From NCBI RefSeq assembly GCF_007095465.1, contig NZ_SDGL01000010.1, positions 16,688-80,687 on the forward strand: 64,000 bases of DNA. Reading direction: 5' to 3'. The first letter of the stretch is position 1; each line of letters begins with the position of its first letter. The stretch comes from Lactobacillus mulieris (GTDB taxonomy: Bacteria; Bacillota; Bacilli; Lactobacillales; Lactobacillaceae). Both the position numbers and the translations under genes were made by a program. Positions 26,766 through 37,778 of the stretch are shown one piece after another. The notes below the pieces were generated by a model. The model saw only the letters and a list, made by a program, of their open reading frames with translations. It did no database searches and was not told where the DNA came from.

Positions 26766-28709
26766 CTAATTTTCAGCTTCAAGGATTGAGCCTTCTTCAC
26801 CCATACGGAATTTTACATTTTGTTCAATCCATTTTCTTCTTGCTTCAACTTTGTCACCCATTAAAGTTGTAACTCGTCTTTCAGCAAGTGCAGCATCATC
26901 AATCTTAACTCTAATTAACATTCTTGATTCAGGGTTCATAGTTGTTTGCCAAAGTTGATCAGCATTCATTTCCCCTAAACCTTTGAAACGTTGCAAACTA
27001 TAGCCTTTACCCATAGCTTTTTCATCACGTTCTAATTCTTCATCTGTCCAAGCATATTCAATTTTAGCCTTTGCTCCATTACCTTTTTGTAAGCGATAAA
27101 GTGGAGGTAAAGCAATGTAAACTCGCCCTGCCTCAACCATTGGTCGCATATAACGATAAAAGAAAGTCAAAAGCAGAATTTGAATATGGGCTCCATCGTC
27201 GTCGGCGTCAGTCATGATGATAATTTTGTCATAATTTGCATCATCAATCTTAAATTCAGTTCCAACACCAGCTCCAATTGTATGAATCATTGTATTGATT
27301 TCTTCATTTTTGAAGATATCTTGAAGTTTTGCTTTTTGAGTATTCAGAACCTTACCACGTAAAGGTAAAATTGCTTGGAACTTTCGATCACGGCCTTGCT
27401 TAGCAGAGCCTCCGGCAGAATCACCTTCGACTAAGAACAATTCATTCTTCTTGGGATTACGTGATTGAGCTGGAGTTAATTTTCCTGATAATAGCTCTTT
27501 TTTACGACGCTTTTTACCATTACGGCTTTCATCCCGAGCTTTTTTGGCAGCTTCACGAGCATCCCGTGCCTTTTGAGCCTTCTTAACTAAAGTCTGCGCA
27601 AATTCACCATTTTCAAGTAAATAGTAGCTCATCTTTTCATAAACTAAAGCATCTACAGCACTTCTAGCCTGTGGAGTACCTAATTTACCCTTAGTTTGAC
27701 CTTCAAATTCAAGCAATTCTTCCGGAACTTTTATTGAAAGAACAGCACTCAATCCTTCACGATAGTCACTACCTTCAATATTTTTTTCCTTTTCTTTGAG
27801 TAAGCCTTGCTTTTTGGCATAGTCGTTAAAAGCACGAGTAAAGCCTGAACGGGCTCCCATTTCATGAGAACCCCCATCAATGGTACGAACGTTATTTACA
27901 AAAGAAACAAAGTTTTCTGAATAACCATCATTATATTGTCCAGAAAATTCAATCTCTATTGAGTCTTGCTTTCCTTCAAAATAAAAAACATCCCCAAATG
28001 TATCTTTTCCTTCATTAAGATAAGAAACAAAAGATTTTATCCCATCAGTATAGAGAAATTCTTCATAATGATTAGGTGTCCGTTCATCTTTTAAAGTAAA
28101 CTTGACCCCTTTAAGTAGGAAAGCTGATTCACGAATTCGTTCTTCAATAGTTTCGTATTTATATTTTGTTGTTGAAAAGACCCGTTCATCAGGCTTGAAA
28201 GTAATTGTTGTTCCAGTTTTATCGTTAGTTTTACCTAAATGTTTTAAACTACCGATTGGCTTTCCACCATCATGAAATTCTTCTTCATAGGCTTGTCCAC
28301 CACGTACAACACGGACCTTTAAGTACGAAGACAAAGCATTAACAACACTAGAACCAACCCCATGAAGACCCCCTGAAGTTTTATAGTTCTTTTCAGTAAA
28401 CTTCCCACCAGCATGCAAAACTGTAAAGATAACCTCAATTGTTGGAATTCCCGATTCATGCATCCCAGTTGGCATTCCTCGCCCAAAATCTTGAACAGTG
28501 ATGCTGTTATCTTCATGAATGGTTACGTTAATTTCTTTACCATAACCAGCCATCGCTTCATCGACACTGTTATCGACAATTTCATAAACTAGCTGGTTAA
28601 TACCTTTGATATCGGTAGAACCGATATACATTCCAGGTCTTTTACGAACTGCTTCTAGCCCGTGCAAAATCTGGATTGAGGAATCATCATAACTATTTGC
28701 TTTTACCAA
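26766..28709 (-). CDS. parE: DNA topoisomerase IV subunit B
   Basis: A 647-residue ATPase subunit. GHKL motifs are visible (EIVDNSVDEA, DFGRGMPTG, GGLHGVGSSVVNAL), followed by the TOPRIM domain with LVEGDSAGG and DADDDGAHI. The start is set at TTG 28709, because GGAGGG lies 7 bases upstream; a longer frame from another TTG at 28724 would place that ribosome site inside the gene. It is divergent from plsY, an arrangement also seen in other Firmicutes. Confidence 0.95.
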   Translation of the reverse strand: MVKANSYDDSSIQILHGLEAVRKRPGMYIGSTDIKGINQLVYEIVDNSVDEAMAGYGKEINVTIHEDNSITVQDFGRGMPTGMHESGIPTIEVIFTVLHAGGKFTEKNYKTSGGLHGVGSSVVNALSSYLKVRVVRGGQAYEEEFHDGGKPIGSLKHLGKTNDKTGTTITFKPDERVFSTTKYKYETIEERIRESAFLLKGVKFTLKDERTPNHYEEFLYTDGIKSFVSYLNEGKDTFGDVFYFEGKQDSIEIEFSGQYNDGYSENFVSFVNNVRTIDGGSHEMGARSGFTRAFNDYAKKQGLLKEKEKNIEGSDYREGLSAVLSIKVPEELLEFEGQTKGKLGTPQARSAVDALVYEKMSYYLLENGEFAQTLVKKAQKARDAREAAKKARDESRNGKKRRKKELLSGKLTPAQSRNPKKNELFLVEGDSAGGSAKQGRDRKFQAILPLRGKVLNTQKAKLQDIFKNEEINTMIHTIGAGVGTEFKIDDANYDKIIIMTDADDDGAHIQILLLTFFYRYMRPMVEAGRVYIALPPLYRLQKGNGAKAKIEYAWTDEELERDEKAMGKGYSLQRFKGLGEMNADQLWQTTMNPESRMLIRVKIDDAALAERRVTTLMGDKVEARRKWIEQNVKFRMGEEGSILEAEN

Positions 28710-28793
28710 GCTATTTCCCTCCAATAAATTTTTTCTGCCACACTATTATAATCTTTGTTACAATAACACATAGATTTTAAGTGAGGTTTGAAA

Positions 28794-29414
28794 ATGTTAA
28801 CAATTAAAATTGCACTATTACTTATTTTAGCATATCTCTTAGGTTCATTCCCTACTGGCGTGATAGTTGGAAAAGTTTTTTTTCATAAAGATATTCGCAC
28901 ACTAGGCTCAGGAAACCCTGGGTCAACTAATACTTTTAGAACTTTCGGACCAGTTGCTGGAATGAGTGTTTTATTAGTTGATGTTTTGAAAGGAACTTTA
29001 GCAACACTCTTGCCAGCAATCTTTCACCTCGGGCCACACCCATTAGGAACAGTTTTTGGAATGGTAGCTATTTTGGGGCATACTTTTTCAATCTTTCTGG
29101 GCTTCAAAGGTGGAAAAGCAGTTGCTACAACAGCAGGTTTTATTTTAGGCTATAATTTAGCATTCTTTTGCGTCTGTGCTGGTATTTTCTTTCCTATGCT
29201 ATTTATTACAAGTATTATGTCACTTACGGCAATGCTATGCATTACATTATTCTTTATTTTTAGTTTTTTATTCCATGATCCATATCTAAGCAGCATGATG
29301 TTTGTCTTGTTAATTTTGATTTTTAATCGCCACAAAGCAAATATTATTCGCTTAAAAAATGGGACGGAAAACATTATACCTTTTGGAATTTATTATTGGT
29401 TAAAAAATAAATAA
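28794..29414 (+). CDS. plsY: Acyl-phosphate glycerol-3-phosphate acyltransferase
   Basis: A 206-residue multi-pass membrane enzyme that transfers the acyl group from acyl-phosphate to glycerol-3-phosphate, the first step of phospholipid synthesis. PlsY motifs are present: GSGNPGSTNTFR, GHTFSIFLGFKGGKAVATT. Start ATG 28794 is 6 bases after GTGAGGT; a TTG at 28788 is too close to that site. A TACAAT box lies upstream at 28759-28764. It acts in the plasma membrane with PlsX, whose gene is not in the window. Confidence 0.95.
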   Translation: MLTIKIALLLILAYLLGSFPTGVIVGKVFFHKDIRTLGSGNPGSTNTFRTFGPVAGMSVLLVDVLKGTLATLLPAIFHLGPHPLGTVFGMVAILGHTFSIFLGFKGGKAVATTAGFILGYNLAFFCVCAGIFFPMLFITSIMSLTAMLCITLFFIFSFLFHDPYLSSMMFVLLILIFNRHKANIIRLKNGTENIIPFGIYYWLKNK

Positions 29415-29433
29415 ATTTATAATTAAAAATCTA

Positions 29434-29474
29434 AAAAAAGACACTAGACGTTTTTTTGTCTAGTGTCTTTTAAA
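29434..29474. terminator. Bidirectional terminator between plsY and the epimerase
   Basis: AAAAGACACTAGAC and GTCTAGTGTCTTTT form a 14-bp perfect stem around a T-rich loop. Confidence 0.88.
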
Positions 29475-29482
29475 ATAGCCAT

Positions 29483-30367
29483 TTAATCATGCAAGGCTAT
29501 CGTAATCTTACCTGTCCATTCTTCATTTGGACCAAGTTTGATAATTCCACGCTTTTTACTAATATCACCATCAGCATTCACATCGTCGCAAAGACCCCAC
29601 CATGGTTCAATGCAAACATAATCTGCTGTTTTAGGATATTGTGACCAAACACCAATAAATGGACTATCTTCAGTTGTTACATTAACATGATAGCTTGTTT
29701 TTTCACTACGTAATGATACTTTAGTTTCTCCTTTAAGTTGGAAAATTAAAGCATCATGTTTAAATAAGTCATCAGTTAATTCAATCGGGGTATCTGTTGC
29801 TGCAATTGTCCGTTTTGCCCAATCATGTAAGCCTGTTTCTTTATTAAGAGGGATGCGAATATGATCTTTAGATGGTAACATCTGTAAATAATAATTGCTT
29901 TTCTTAATTTGATTATTAACCGGCACATTAAACCCTGGGTGACAGCCAATTGAGAAGAACATTTCTTCATTAGCAGGGTTTTTAACACTTAAATTCTCAA
30001 TCAATAAATTATTAAGTAATCGGTATGTAATTACCAGCTCAAAATGAAATGGATATTCCTTTAAACTAGCTTCATCATCACGCAAAACTAAACTAATTGC
30101 ATCGCTTTCTTGACTTAGCAACTTAAATTCTTTATCTCTAGCAAAGCCATGTTGACTAAGTTGATAGCTTTTACCTTGATATTGATAAGTATCATTTTTT
30201 AAGCGACCAACAATTGGAAACAAAATTGGTGCATGACGATTCCAAACTTCTGGATCAGCTTGCCAAAGAAACTCGGTATCTGAATTTACACTTTTTACTG
30301 AAGTTAGTTCAGCACCCCGACTATTAATTTTTACGTTTAAAAATTGATTCTTAATTTCATATTCCAT
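29483..30367 (-). CDS. Aldose 1-epimerase family protein (LacX-like)
   Basis: A 294-residue galactose-mutarotase fold protein. Typical blocks are RGAELTSV (18-25), HAPILFPIVGRLKN, QHGFARD and GCHPGFNVPV with the conserved His. It belongs to the LacX branch, whose substrates are unsettled sugars or sugar phosphates. It lies 13 bases downstream of hslU and is probably the last gene of the trmFO-xerC-hslV-hslU run, ended by a strong terminator. Confidence 0.88.
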   Translation of the reverse strand: MEYEIKNQFLNVKINSRGAELTSVKSVNSDTEFLWQADPEVWNRHAPILFPIVGRLKNDTYQYQGKSYQLSQHGFARDKEFKLLSQESDAISLVLRDDEASLKEYPFHFELVITYRLLNNLLIENLSVKNPANEEMFFSIGCHPGFNVPVNNQIKKSNYYLQMLPSKDHIRIPLNKETGLHDWAKRTIAATDTPIELTDDLFKHDALIFQLKGETKVSLRSEKTSYHVNVTTEDSPFIGVWSQYPKTADYVCIEPWWGLCDDVNADGDISKKRGIIKLGPNEEWTGKITIALHD

Positions 30368-30380
30368 TTTATGAAGTCCT

Positions 30381-31763
30381 TTATAGAATAAATTTAGTTA
30401 AATCCTTATTCATAATTATATCACTAAGTTTTTCTTCTACGTAAGCTTGAGTGATAGTTATTTCACCCATCTCCATATCTGGACCTTCATAAAGAACATC
30501 TTCAAGCAATTTTTCTAAAATTGTCGCTAAACGACGCGCCCCAATATTATCTGTTCCTTGGTTAACGTCATAAGCGATTTCAGCAATTTTATCAATTGCT
30601 TCCTGAGTAAAGATTAACTTAACGCCATCAGCTTCAAGCAAAGCAATATACTGCTTGAGCAATGAGTTTTCAGGATCTTTTAAGATTGATACAAAGTCAG
30701 CCTTTGTTAAAGCATTAAGTTCTACCCTAATTGGGAAGCGGCCTTGCAATTCAGGAATTAAATCGCTAGGTTTACTTTCAGCAAATGCCCCTGCAGCAAT
30801 AAAGAGGATATGATCTGTTGAAACAGGGCCATATTTCGTTTGTACTGTCGAACCTTCAACAATTGGCAAAACGTCTCGTTGAACTCCTTCACGAGAAACT
30901 TGGCCAGCATCTTTACTTTTACCAGTAATTTTATCAATTTCATCAATAAAAATAATACCATTTTGACTGGTCCGTTCGATTGCCTTTTGGTAAATGGTAT
31001 CGTAGTCAACCATCTTACGAGATTGCTCTTGAATTAACACTTCTCGAGCATCTCGCACAGCAAGCGTACGCTTAACTTTCTTCTTAGGCATCATATCACC
31101 TAAGAGAGAATTCATATCCATTCCCATTTGCCCCATCATATCGCCCATCGGGTTAACTTTAGGAGCTTGTTCAACTTCAATAGTAACTTGACGATCTTCA
31201 AGCAAGCCTTTATTGAGTTGTTCTGCAACACTTAATCGTTGATTTCTAATATCATCGGTAACTTCTTCTTGAGGCTGCTCAGCTTGTTGTGAACCCATTA
31301 ACATTTGCATCATTTGTTGCATTTGGTTTTCACGATTTTCATGTTTAATACCAGGTACTAACAAACGAACCAAAGTTTTGTTGGCTTCTTTAGTAGCATC
31401 GGCCTTAACACGCTTAAATTGCTCTTTTTCTTCCATGCGGACAGCTTCAGTTACTAAATCGCGAACCATTGATTCAACATCGCGACCAACATAACCTACT
31501 TCAGTAAACTTAGTAGCTTCTACTTTAACAAAAGGTGCATCCACAATTTTTGCTAGACGACGAGCAATTTCTGTTTTACCTACACCAGTTGGACCAGCCA
31601 TTAACATATTTTTAGGAGTAATATCCTGTTGCAAAGACTTAGGCAATTGCAAGCGACGATAACGATTATAAAGCGCAATTGCTACTGCTCGTTTGGCTTC
31701 ATTTTGACCAATAATATATTCATTTAATAAACGTACTATTTCTTTTGGTGTTTTAATGGACAT
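30381..31763 (-). CDS. hslU: ATP-dependent protease ATPase subunit HslU
   Basis: A 460-residue AAA+ unfoldase that feeds substrates to HslV. Walker A is GPTGVGKT (57-64), Walker B is IIFIDEIDK (about 275-283), and the sensor region [10 protein letters not shown] follows. Residues 110-230 hold the I domain, with a Met- and Gln-rich insertion. It starts directly after the hslV stop. Confidence 0.96.
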   Translation of the reverse strand: MSIKTPKEIVRLLNEYIIGQNEAKRAVAIALYNRYRRLQLPKSLQQDITPKNMLMAGPTGVGKTEIARRLAKIVDAPFVKVEATKFTEVGYVGRDVESMVRDLVTEAVRMEEKEQFKRVKADATKEANKTLVRLLVPGIKHENRENQMQQMMQMLMGSQQAEQPQEEVTDDIRNQRLSVAEQLNKGLLEDRQVTIEVEQAPKVNPMGDMMGQMGMDMNSLLGDMMPKKKVKRTLAVRDAREVLIQEQSRKMVDYDTIYQKAIERTSQNGIIFIDEIDKITGKSKDAGQVSREGVQRDVLPIVEGSTVQTKYGPVSTDHILFIAAGAFAESKPSDLIPELQGRFPIRVELNALTKADFVSILKDPENSLLKQYIALLEADGVKLIFTQEAIDKIAEIAYDVNQGTDNIGARRLATILEKLLEDVLYEGPDMEMGEITITQAYVEEKLSDIIMNKDLTKFIL

Positions 31764-32294
31764 CTAATCACCTATTTCATCTGTAATAATTTCATGATCA
31801 GTAAAGACATCAATATCTGCCGCAATTCCTACTGCTTCTTTAGCAATTTCACTAGCATCCATGTCTTTAGCATGACGAGTCATAGCTACGGCTGCTGCTT
31901 GTGCAAAATAGCCACCAGATCCAATTGCGACTACATTTTCATCTGGTTCTAAAACTTCACCATTACCAGAAATCAAGAGTAAGTCCTTATCATTAAAAGC
32001 AATTAACATTGCTTGCAATTTTTGCAAAGTGGGATCCTTACGCCATGATTGCGCCATTTCAACGGCTGCACGACGCAAATCGCCTGAATAGCTTTCAAGT
32101 TTTCCTTCAAGCATTTCTTCTAAGCTAACTGCATCAGCCACACCTCCAGCAAATCCAATTACAACTTGATTGTTATAAATTCGCCGAATTTTCTTAGCTG
32201 ATTTTTTAGAAATATACTTTTCACCTAAGGTAACTTGGCCGTCACCAGCAATAGCGGTCTTACCATTATGTTTTACACTAACAATTGTTGTCAT
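31764..32294 (-). CDS. hslV: ATP-dependent protease peptidase subunit HslV
   Basis: A 176-residue proteasome-type peptidase. The N-terminus MTTIVSVKHNGKTAIAGDGQV gives the catalytic Thr2 after removal of Met, with the TLG and KxxKIRRI regions conserved. It works as a double hexamer with HslU. Two bases separate it from xerC, as in the Bacillus codV-clpQ-clpY order; codY is not present at this site. Confidence 0.97.
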   Translation of the reverse strand: MTTIVSVKHNGKTAIAGDGQVTLGEKYISKKSAKKIRRIYNNQVVIGFAGGVADAVSLEEMLEGKLESYSGDLRRAAVEMAQSWRKDPTLQKLQAMLIAFNDKDLLLISGNGEVLEPDENVVAIGSGGYFAQAAAVAMTRHAKDMDASEIAKEAVGIAADIDVFTDHEIITDEIGD

Positions 32295-32296
32295 AA

Positions 32297-33205
32297 CTAA
32301 TCCTTTCCTTCATTACGTGGGAAAAACTTTTCATAATCTTTCTGCAGACGTTCCATTGTTACATGGGTATAGATTTGAGTAGTTGACAAAGATTCATGGC
32401 CTAATAATTCTTGAACACTTCGTAAATCGGCTCCATTATTCAACATTTGAGTAGCAAAAGTATGCCGTAATTCATGGGGATGCACATTGGCACTAAGTCC
32501 ACCTTTTTGGAAGACTTTTCGCATAATGTATTCAATTCCACGACTAGTTAACTGATGTCCTCGATTGTCTAAAAAGACAAAATGATTATTTTCATCAGGA
32601 TTAAATAAACTTCTAGCTTCATTCAGATAACGTAAAAGACTAGCCTTTGCATAATCACCAAATGGAACGTAACGATCTTTATTACCTTTCCCATGAACTA
32701 AAATCATCTGAACATCAAAATCAACTTGCTGCAAGGTTAAATTACTAACTTCGCTAACCCGCATCCCTGTCGCATAAAACAGTTCAAACATTGCCTTATT
32801 ACGAACAGTAAACTTATCAGAAGCAGAAAGAGAATCTAACACTTTTTTTATTTCAGGTTCATAGAAAAATTCTGGTAGTTTTTTACTTTTGCGATGAATA
32901 CTTACAGTTTGGGTCGGATCAACCGCAACCAAATTTCGTCGCGTTAAAAACTTATAAAGAGATTTCAAAGACGACAGTTTTCGTGCTTGACTGGCTTGTG
33001 ATAAGCCGGCACTAGCGAGGGAGGTAATAAAAATTTCAACATCTCTACTAGAAACTTGCTCAAAGCCATTAAAACCACCGTTATTTTTCCAAAAGTCCTC
33101 AGCCTGCTTTAAATCATTTATGTAAGCTGTCAAAGTTAAGTTGGAATAACCTCGTTCATATGCTAAATAATCTTTAAATTGTTCAAGTAGTGACTTCTTA
33201 GTCAT
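32297..33205 (-). CDS. xerC: Tyrosine recombinase XerC
   Basis: A 302-residue recombinase that, with XerD, resolves chromosome dimers at dif. The full catalytic set is visible: R in GMRVSE, K in [22 protein letters not shown] and the Tyr in QIYTHV. Its start overlaps trmFO by 8 bases. A candidate dif site for it lies at 12252-12279. A XerS-like recombinase lies at 13109-14164. Confidence 0.94.
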   Translation of the reverse strand: MTKKSLLEQFKDYLAYERGYSNLTLTAYINDLKQAEDFWKNNGGFNGFEQVSSRDVEIFITSLASAGLSQASQARKLSSLKSLYKFLTRRNLVAVDPTQTVSIHRKSKKLPEFFYEPEIKKVLDSLSASDKFTVRNKAMFELFYATGMRVSEVSNLTLQQVDFDVQMILVHGKGNKDRYVPFGDYAKASLLRYLNEARSLFNPDENNHFVFLDNRGHQLTSRGIEYIMRKVFQKGGLSANVHPHELRHTFATQMLNNGADLRSVQELLGHESLSTTQIYTHVTMERLQKDYEKFFPRNEGKD

Positions 33206-34517
33206 TAATCTTCATTTCTTCCGCAAATTCTGCTAACTTTTCTAAACCACGTTCAGAAATCATTTGCTTACGTTCGCGCTTGTTGCGAATTTTCTTTTCA
33301 AGTGGCGGAATCAAACTGAAACTCGCATTCATTGGTTGGAAATGTTTAGAGCTAGTTGTAGTTATATAATTAGCCATTGATCCTAATGCTGTTTCAACTG
33401 GAAAAGTTGCTAAATCTAGTCCTCTTGCTAAACGACTTGCATTAATCCCAGCGACTAATCCACTACCTGCGCTTTCAACATAACCTTCAACTCCAGTCAT
33501 TTGACCAGCAAAAAAGAGACCTGCTTGTTTTTTAGCTTCATAAGTTGCATTCAATACATCTGGAGATGCCATATAAGTATTTCTGTGCATCTTACCATAA
33601 CGAACAAAACGAGCATTTTCTAGGCCTGGAATCATCGAAAAGACCCGCTTTTGTTCACCATATTTTAGATGAGTTTGAAAACCAACTAAATTATACATTG
33701 AAGAAGCTGCATTATCTTGGCGCAACTGAACAACTGCATATGGAGTTTTACCAGTCTTAGGGTCTTCAAGTCCAACTGGCTTGAGCGGACCAAAGAGCAT
33801 AGTTTTTTCTCCACGAGCAGCCATAACTTCAATTGGCATACAACCTTCAAAAACTTCATCCTTTTCAAAGCCATGAAGTTCAGCAGTATCCGCCTTAACT
33901 AATTCTTCCCAAAATCTAGTAAATTGTTGCTTATCCATTGGACAATTCAAATAAGCGGCTTCTCCACGATCATAGCGTGATTTTTTGTAAACAATATCCA
34001 TATTTATTGAATCACTAGCAACAATCGGTGCAGCAGCATCAAAGAAGTGTAAGCTACTTGTGCCAGAAAATTCTTGAATTTGTTTAGCTAAATCATCACT
34101 AGTTAATGGCCCTGTTGCAATAATAGTAATACCATCATTCGGGATTTTAGTAATTTCTTCATGATGAAGATGTAAATTATCAAATTTGGCTAATTCGTCG
34201 GTAATATACTTACTAAATAATTCACGGTCGACAGCTAAAGCACCTCCAGCTGGGACCTTGGTAGCATCAGCAGCCCTTAAAACAAGTGAGTCAAGACGGC
34301 GCATTTCTTCTTTTAAAAGTCCCACAGCATTAGTCAATTGATCACTTCTCATTGAGTTCGTACATACTAATTCTGCCAAATTCCCCGTTTCATGAGCAGG
34401 TGTCATTTTAATTGGGCGCATTTCATAGAGGTGAACTTCAACTCCTCTTTTCGCTAATTGATAACTAGCTTCACTACCAGCAAGTCCACCACCAATTACA
34501 GTAACTTTTTGCGTCAT
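33198..34517 (-). CDS. trmFO: tRNA m5U54 methyltransferase, folate/FAD-dependent
   Basis: A 439-residue flavoprotein that makes ribothymidine at tRNA position 54 using methylene-THF. The FAD-binding loop [10 protein letters not shown] is at residues 8-17, followed by [13 protein letters not shown] and [13 protein letters not shown] near residue 340. Older names are gid and gidA-like. It precedes xerC, overlapping it by 8 bases. Confidence 0.96.
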   Translation of the reverse strand: MTQKVTVIGGGLAGSEASYQLAKRGVEVHLYEMRPIKMTPAHETGNLAELVCTNSMRSDQLTNAVGLLKEEMRRLDSLVLRAADATKVPAGGALAVDRELFSKYITDELAKFDNLHLHHEEITKIPNDGITIIATGPLTSDDLAKQIQEFSGTSSLHFFDAAAPIVASDSINMDIVYKKSRYDRGEAAYLNCPMDKQQFTRFWEELVKADTAELHGFEKDEVFEGCMPIEVMAARGEKTMLFGPLKPVGLEDPKTGKTPYAVVQLRQDNAASSMYNLVGFQTHLKYGEQKRVFSMIPGLENARFVRYGKMHRNTYMASPDVLNATYEAKKQAGLFFAGQMTGVEGYVESAGSGLVAGINASRLARGLDLATFPVETALGSMANYITTTSSKHFQPMNASFSLIPPLEKKIRNKRERKQMISERGLEKLAEFAEEMKIND

Positions 34518-34547
34518 TTATTTCATCCTTATCCTAATTTATATTGA

Positions 34548-34594
34548 TAAAAAAATAATATCATCAATTAACAATACTTCTGATGATATTATCT
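34548..34594 (-). terminator. Terminator after topA
   Basis: On the minus strand GATAATATCATCA pairs with TGATGATATTATT and is followed by T7. It separates topA from trmFO. Confidence 0.8.
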
Positions 34595-34616
34595 CACAAT
34601 GTCAAAGATTTAACTT

Positions 34617-36704
34617 TTATTTAGAATTTTCGCTTTCTTCACGTTCTTCCTTGTAGTCACCATTTGGACATTGAACAACAAGTCCTTTTTTTGTTTTCTT
34701 CTCTACTAAGAAATGACCATCATTTGGACAATCACGTCCAACTGGTTTATCCCATGAAACAAAGTCACAGTCCGGATAATTACTACATCCAAAGAACTTA
34801 CGTCCACGTTTTGATTTCTTTTCTACAATTTGACCTTTGCCACACTTAGGACAAACTACACCAATTTCTTTGACGATTGCTTTAGTGTTTCGACAATCTG
34901 GGAAACGTGAACAAGCATAAAACTTGCCATAACGTCCCATTTTAATAACCATTGGCGCTCCACAAATATCACAATTAAAACCAGCTGGTTCATCTTTGAT
35001 TTGAACCTTTTCAATTTCGCTATCTGCCTTTTCAAGCTCTTTAGAAAATGGCTTGTAGTATTCATCAACAACCTTAACCCAGTTTTTCTTACCTTCTTCA
35101 ACATGGTCTAGGTCATTTTCTAATTGAGCAGTAAAGTCAACGTTAACAATATCAGGGAAAAATTTACCAACCAAATTATTAACAATCTCACCTAATTCAG
35201 TCGGTACAATTGAGCGTCCTTCAAGCTTAACGTAGTAGCGTCTTTGAATTGTATCAATTGTTGGTGCGTATGTTGAAGGGCGTCCAACTCCATTTTCTTC
35301 AAGAGCATGAACTAAACTAGCTTCAGTATACCGAGCTGGTGGCAAGGTAAAGTGTTGCTTATTGTCTTGCTTAGAAAGTTTAACATTGTCACCTTCTGCA
35401 AGATCTGGTAATTCTACACTCTTATCACTACCTGCATCATAAACCTTCGTAAATCCAGCAAACTTCATCTTAGATCCAGTTGTCCGATACATTACTCCAT
35501 TTTGGACAATATCTGCACGAACTGTATCAAAAACAGCTGGTGTCATTTCACTAGCCGCAAATCTTGACCAAATTAACTTATAAAGTTTAAATTGTTCGCT
35601 TGTCAAACTTCTTTTAAGTGATTCTGGGGTACGGTAAATACTAGTTGGTCGAATAGCTTCGTGAGCATCTTGAGCATCTTCTTGGTTTTTGAAATGTCGT
35701 GCGCTTTTTGAAGCAAATTCTGCCCCAAAAGTTTCAGTTAAAAACTTACTTGCTTCTGCTTGAGCAACTGGTGAGGTACGCTTAGAGTCAGTACGCATAT
35801 AAGTAATTAACCCAACCGTTCCTTCTTTCCCAAGACTAATACCTTCATAAAGTTGTTGAGCAATCGACATTGTTCTTCTAGTTCGATAGCCTAAACGCTT
35901 GTTAGCTTCTTGTTGCAAAGTAGAAGTTGTAAATGGAGCTGGGGCTTGACGCTTACGTTCCTTTTTAACTACAGTTTCAACAGTAAATGGCTTGTTTTTG
36001 TCTATTTTCTTTAAAACTGCTTGAACTGCTTCATTATTAGGAAGTTCAGTCTTTTTACCGTCCAAGCCATAGAAACTTGCTTGAAACTTCTTTCTGCCTT
36101 TTGTAAATTCGGCATCAATAGTCCAGTATTCTTCAGGCTTAAAGTCTTTAATTTCTTGTTCACGGTCTAAAACTAGTTTTAAAGCAACTGATTGAACACG
36201 TCCAGCAGATAATCCCTTTTTTACCTTGGCCCACAAAATCGGACTCAAAGAATAACCCACAAGACGATCCAAAACTCTACGAGCTTGTTGGGCATCAACT
36301 GTGTCCATATCAATCATTCTTGGATTTTTAAAAGCATTTTTTACCGCATCTTTAGTAACTTCGTGAAAAGTAACGCGATGCTTTTGACCATCATTCAAAT
36401 CTAAAATATGAGCGACGTGCCAAGCAATTGCTTCCCCTTCACGATCGGGGTCGGATGCTAAATATACAAATTTTGCTTTTTTGGCCTCTTTTTTTAATTC
36501 TTTAATTGTTTCGCCTTTACCACGAATCGAAATATATTTAGGTTGATAATCATGTTCGATATCAACACCCATTTGCGATTTAGGTAAATCTCTAATATGT
36601 CCCTTAGACGCAATAACATGGTAAGAGCGCCCAAGATATTTTTCAATTGTCTTTGCCTTTGCAGGAGATTCGACAATAACTAAATTTTTCTTTCTAGTAG
36701 GCAT
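34617..36704 (-). CDS. topA: DNA topoisomerase I
   Basis: A 695-residue type IA topoisomerase that relaxes negative supercoils. The TOPRIM domain begins [14 protein letters not shown] with [14 protein letters not shown]; the active Tyr is in [10 protein letters not shown] (about 305). The C-terminus holds two Cys4 zinc ribbons and a degenerate third (CPNDG and CPNG). The ATG at 36704 is chosen because AAAGGGG lies 7 bases upstream. A TTGACA box lies upstream near 36759, with only a weak -10. Confidence 0.96.
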   Translation of the reverse strand: MPTRKKNLVIVESPAKAKTIEKYLGRSYHVIASKGHIRDLPKSQMGVDIEHDYQPKYISIRGKGETIKELKKEAKKAKFVYLASDPDREGEAIAWHVAHILDLNDGQKHRVTFHEVTKDAVKNAFKNPRMIDMDTVDAQQARRVLDRLVGYSLSPILWAKVKKGLSAGRVQSVALKLVLDREQEIKDFKPEEYWTIDAEFTKGRKKFQASFYGLDGKKTELPNNEAVQAVLKKIDKNKPFTVETVVKKERKRQAPAPFTTSTLQQEANKRLGYRTRRTMSIAQQLYEGISLGKEGTVGLITYMRTDSKRTSPVAQAEASKFLTETFGAEFASKSARHFKNQEDAQDAHEAIRPTSIYRTPESLKRSLTSEQFKLYKLIWSRFAASEMTPAVFDTVRADIVQNGVMYRTTGSKMKFAGFTKVYDAGSDKSVELPDLAEGDNVKLSKQDNKQHFTLPPARYTEASLVHALEENGVGRPSTYAPTIDTIQRRYYVKLEGRSIVPTELGEIVNNLVGKFFPDIVNVDFTAQLENDLDHVEEGKKNWVKVVDEYYKPFSKELEKADSEIEKVQIKDEPAGFNCDICGAPMVIKMGRYGKFYACSRFPDCRNTKAIVKEIGVVCPKCGKGQIVEKKSKRGRKFFGCSNYPDCDFVSWDKPVGRDCPNDGHFLVEKKTKKGLVVQCPNGDYKEEREESENSK

Positions 36705-36794
36705 CAAATGCCCCTTTCTTAATCTGTAAAAATCATGCTTAAGGATAAAGTAGCTTTTTCAGATTGTCAAATAATATGTTGTTTCAGTATCTAG

Positions 36795-36836
36795 CTTAAT
36801 ATATAGTAGAAAAAAATCAACTATATTAAGCTATTA
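36795..36836 (-). terminator. Hairpin between dprA and topA
   Basis: AGCTTAATATA and TATATTAAGCT pair around an A-rich loop. It lies past the dprA stop on the minus strand and may end that transcript, but no clear T run follows the stem. Confidence 0.45.
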
Positions 36837-36865
36837 AAAATAATAATTTATTTACATTAGTTAAA

Positions 36866-37708
36866 TCAATGTATATTATCATAAAAAGTTTCAAGATTTA
36901 ATAGTGGACACGCCCCTGCTTTAATAAGTTCATTTGGGCCTTGTGATAATGGTGAAAAGACTGATCCCGGCAAGGCAAAAATATTGCGATTTTCATACAA
37001 TGCATAATTAGCAGTAATTAATGAACCCGACTCGCTTTTTGCTTCAGTTACAATCACATTGTCGCTTAAACCTGCCAGAATACGATTACGTTCTGGAAAA
37101 CGAAAAGGTCGTGGTGGCGTGTCAGGAAGATACTCACTTATCAGTAAGCCATGTTTTATAATTTCCAGCTGTAAAAGTTGGTTTTCTTTAGGATAAAAGT
37201 GATTTAATCCATTACCAACTACGGCAATTGTTTTACCATGATACTTTAAAGCTGTTTCATGAGCAAAACGATCTGCTCCCTTTGCCAAACCAGAAGCAAT
37301 TACGTAATCTTGACTTAAACGTGGCACCCAGGCATCTAAAGCTTGCTGAGTATATGAGCCTGCTTGCCGAGCTCCTACAATTGTTGTGATTGGCTTTTTT
37401 AGCAGAGAAATATCCCCTTTAGCAAATAAAAGTAACGGCGGCCTATAAATTTGGCGCAATTTATCCGGGTATTCTTTATCAAAAAAGCTGATAATCTTAC
37501 ACTGCTTGGTAAGTAAATCAATGGTATGGGGATGCTTAGGATTAGAATAGGCCTTAATTGCTAATTCCTTTATTTGTTCGGGCAAAGTTTCTAAATCGGC
37601 CAAGTTTACAGCAGATAAACTAGTAAGCTTAGTCAAAATTGCTAAGGACTTTTGATATCCAATTCCCCTTTCAAGCTTTAATCTCAGTAAAAATTCTTTA
37701 ATAGTCAT
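36866..37708 (-). CDS. dprA: DNA-processing protein DprA (Smf)
   Basis: A 280-residue protein that binds incoming single-stranded DNA and loads RecA during transformation. The extended Rossmann fold shows GARQAGSYTQQ, SGLAKGADRFAHETAL and GNGLNHFYPKEN, then ITEAKSESGSL-type and ALPGSVFSPLSQGPNELIKAGA blocks. The start is set at the third in-frame ATG region, 37708, since AGAAGGA lies 6 bases upstream. Position before topA is conserved in Firmicutes. No C-terminal winged helix is seen. Confidence 0.92.
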   Translation of the reverse strand: MTIKEFLLRLKLERGIGYQKSLAILTKLTSLSAVNLADLETLPEQIKELAIKAYSNPKHPHTIDLLTKQCKIISFFDKEYPDKLRQIYRPPLLLFAKGDISLLKKPITTIVGARQAGSYTQQALDAWVPRLSQDYVIASGLAKGADRFAHETALKYHGKTIAVVGNGLNHFYPKENQLLQLEIIKHGLLISEYLPDTPPRPFRFPERNRILAGLSDNVIVTEAKSESGSLITANYALYENRNIFALPGSVFSPLSQGPNELIKAGACPLLNLETFYDNIH

Positions 37709-37778
37709 TCTCATTCCTTCTTTCAAGTATATATACTCGAAAAAAGTTGATTTTTACTAAAAAAGTCTAGTTTGGTAA

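Noticed and set aside
28722..28724. TTG at 28724 as the start of parE.
   Set aside because: The ribosome site GGAGGG lies downstream of it and at proper distance from the TTG at 28709.
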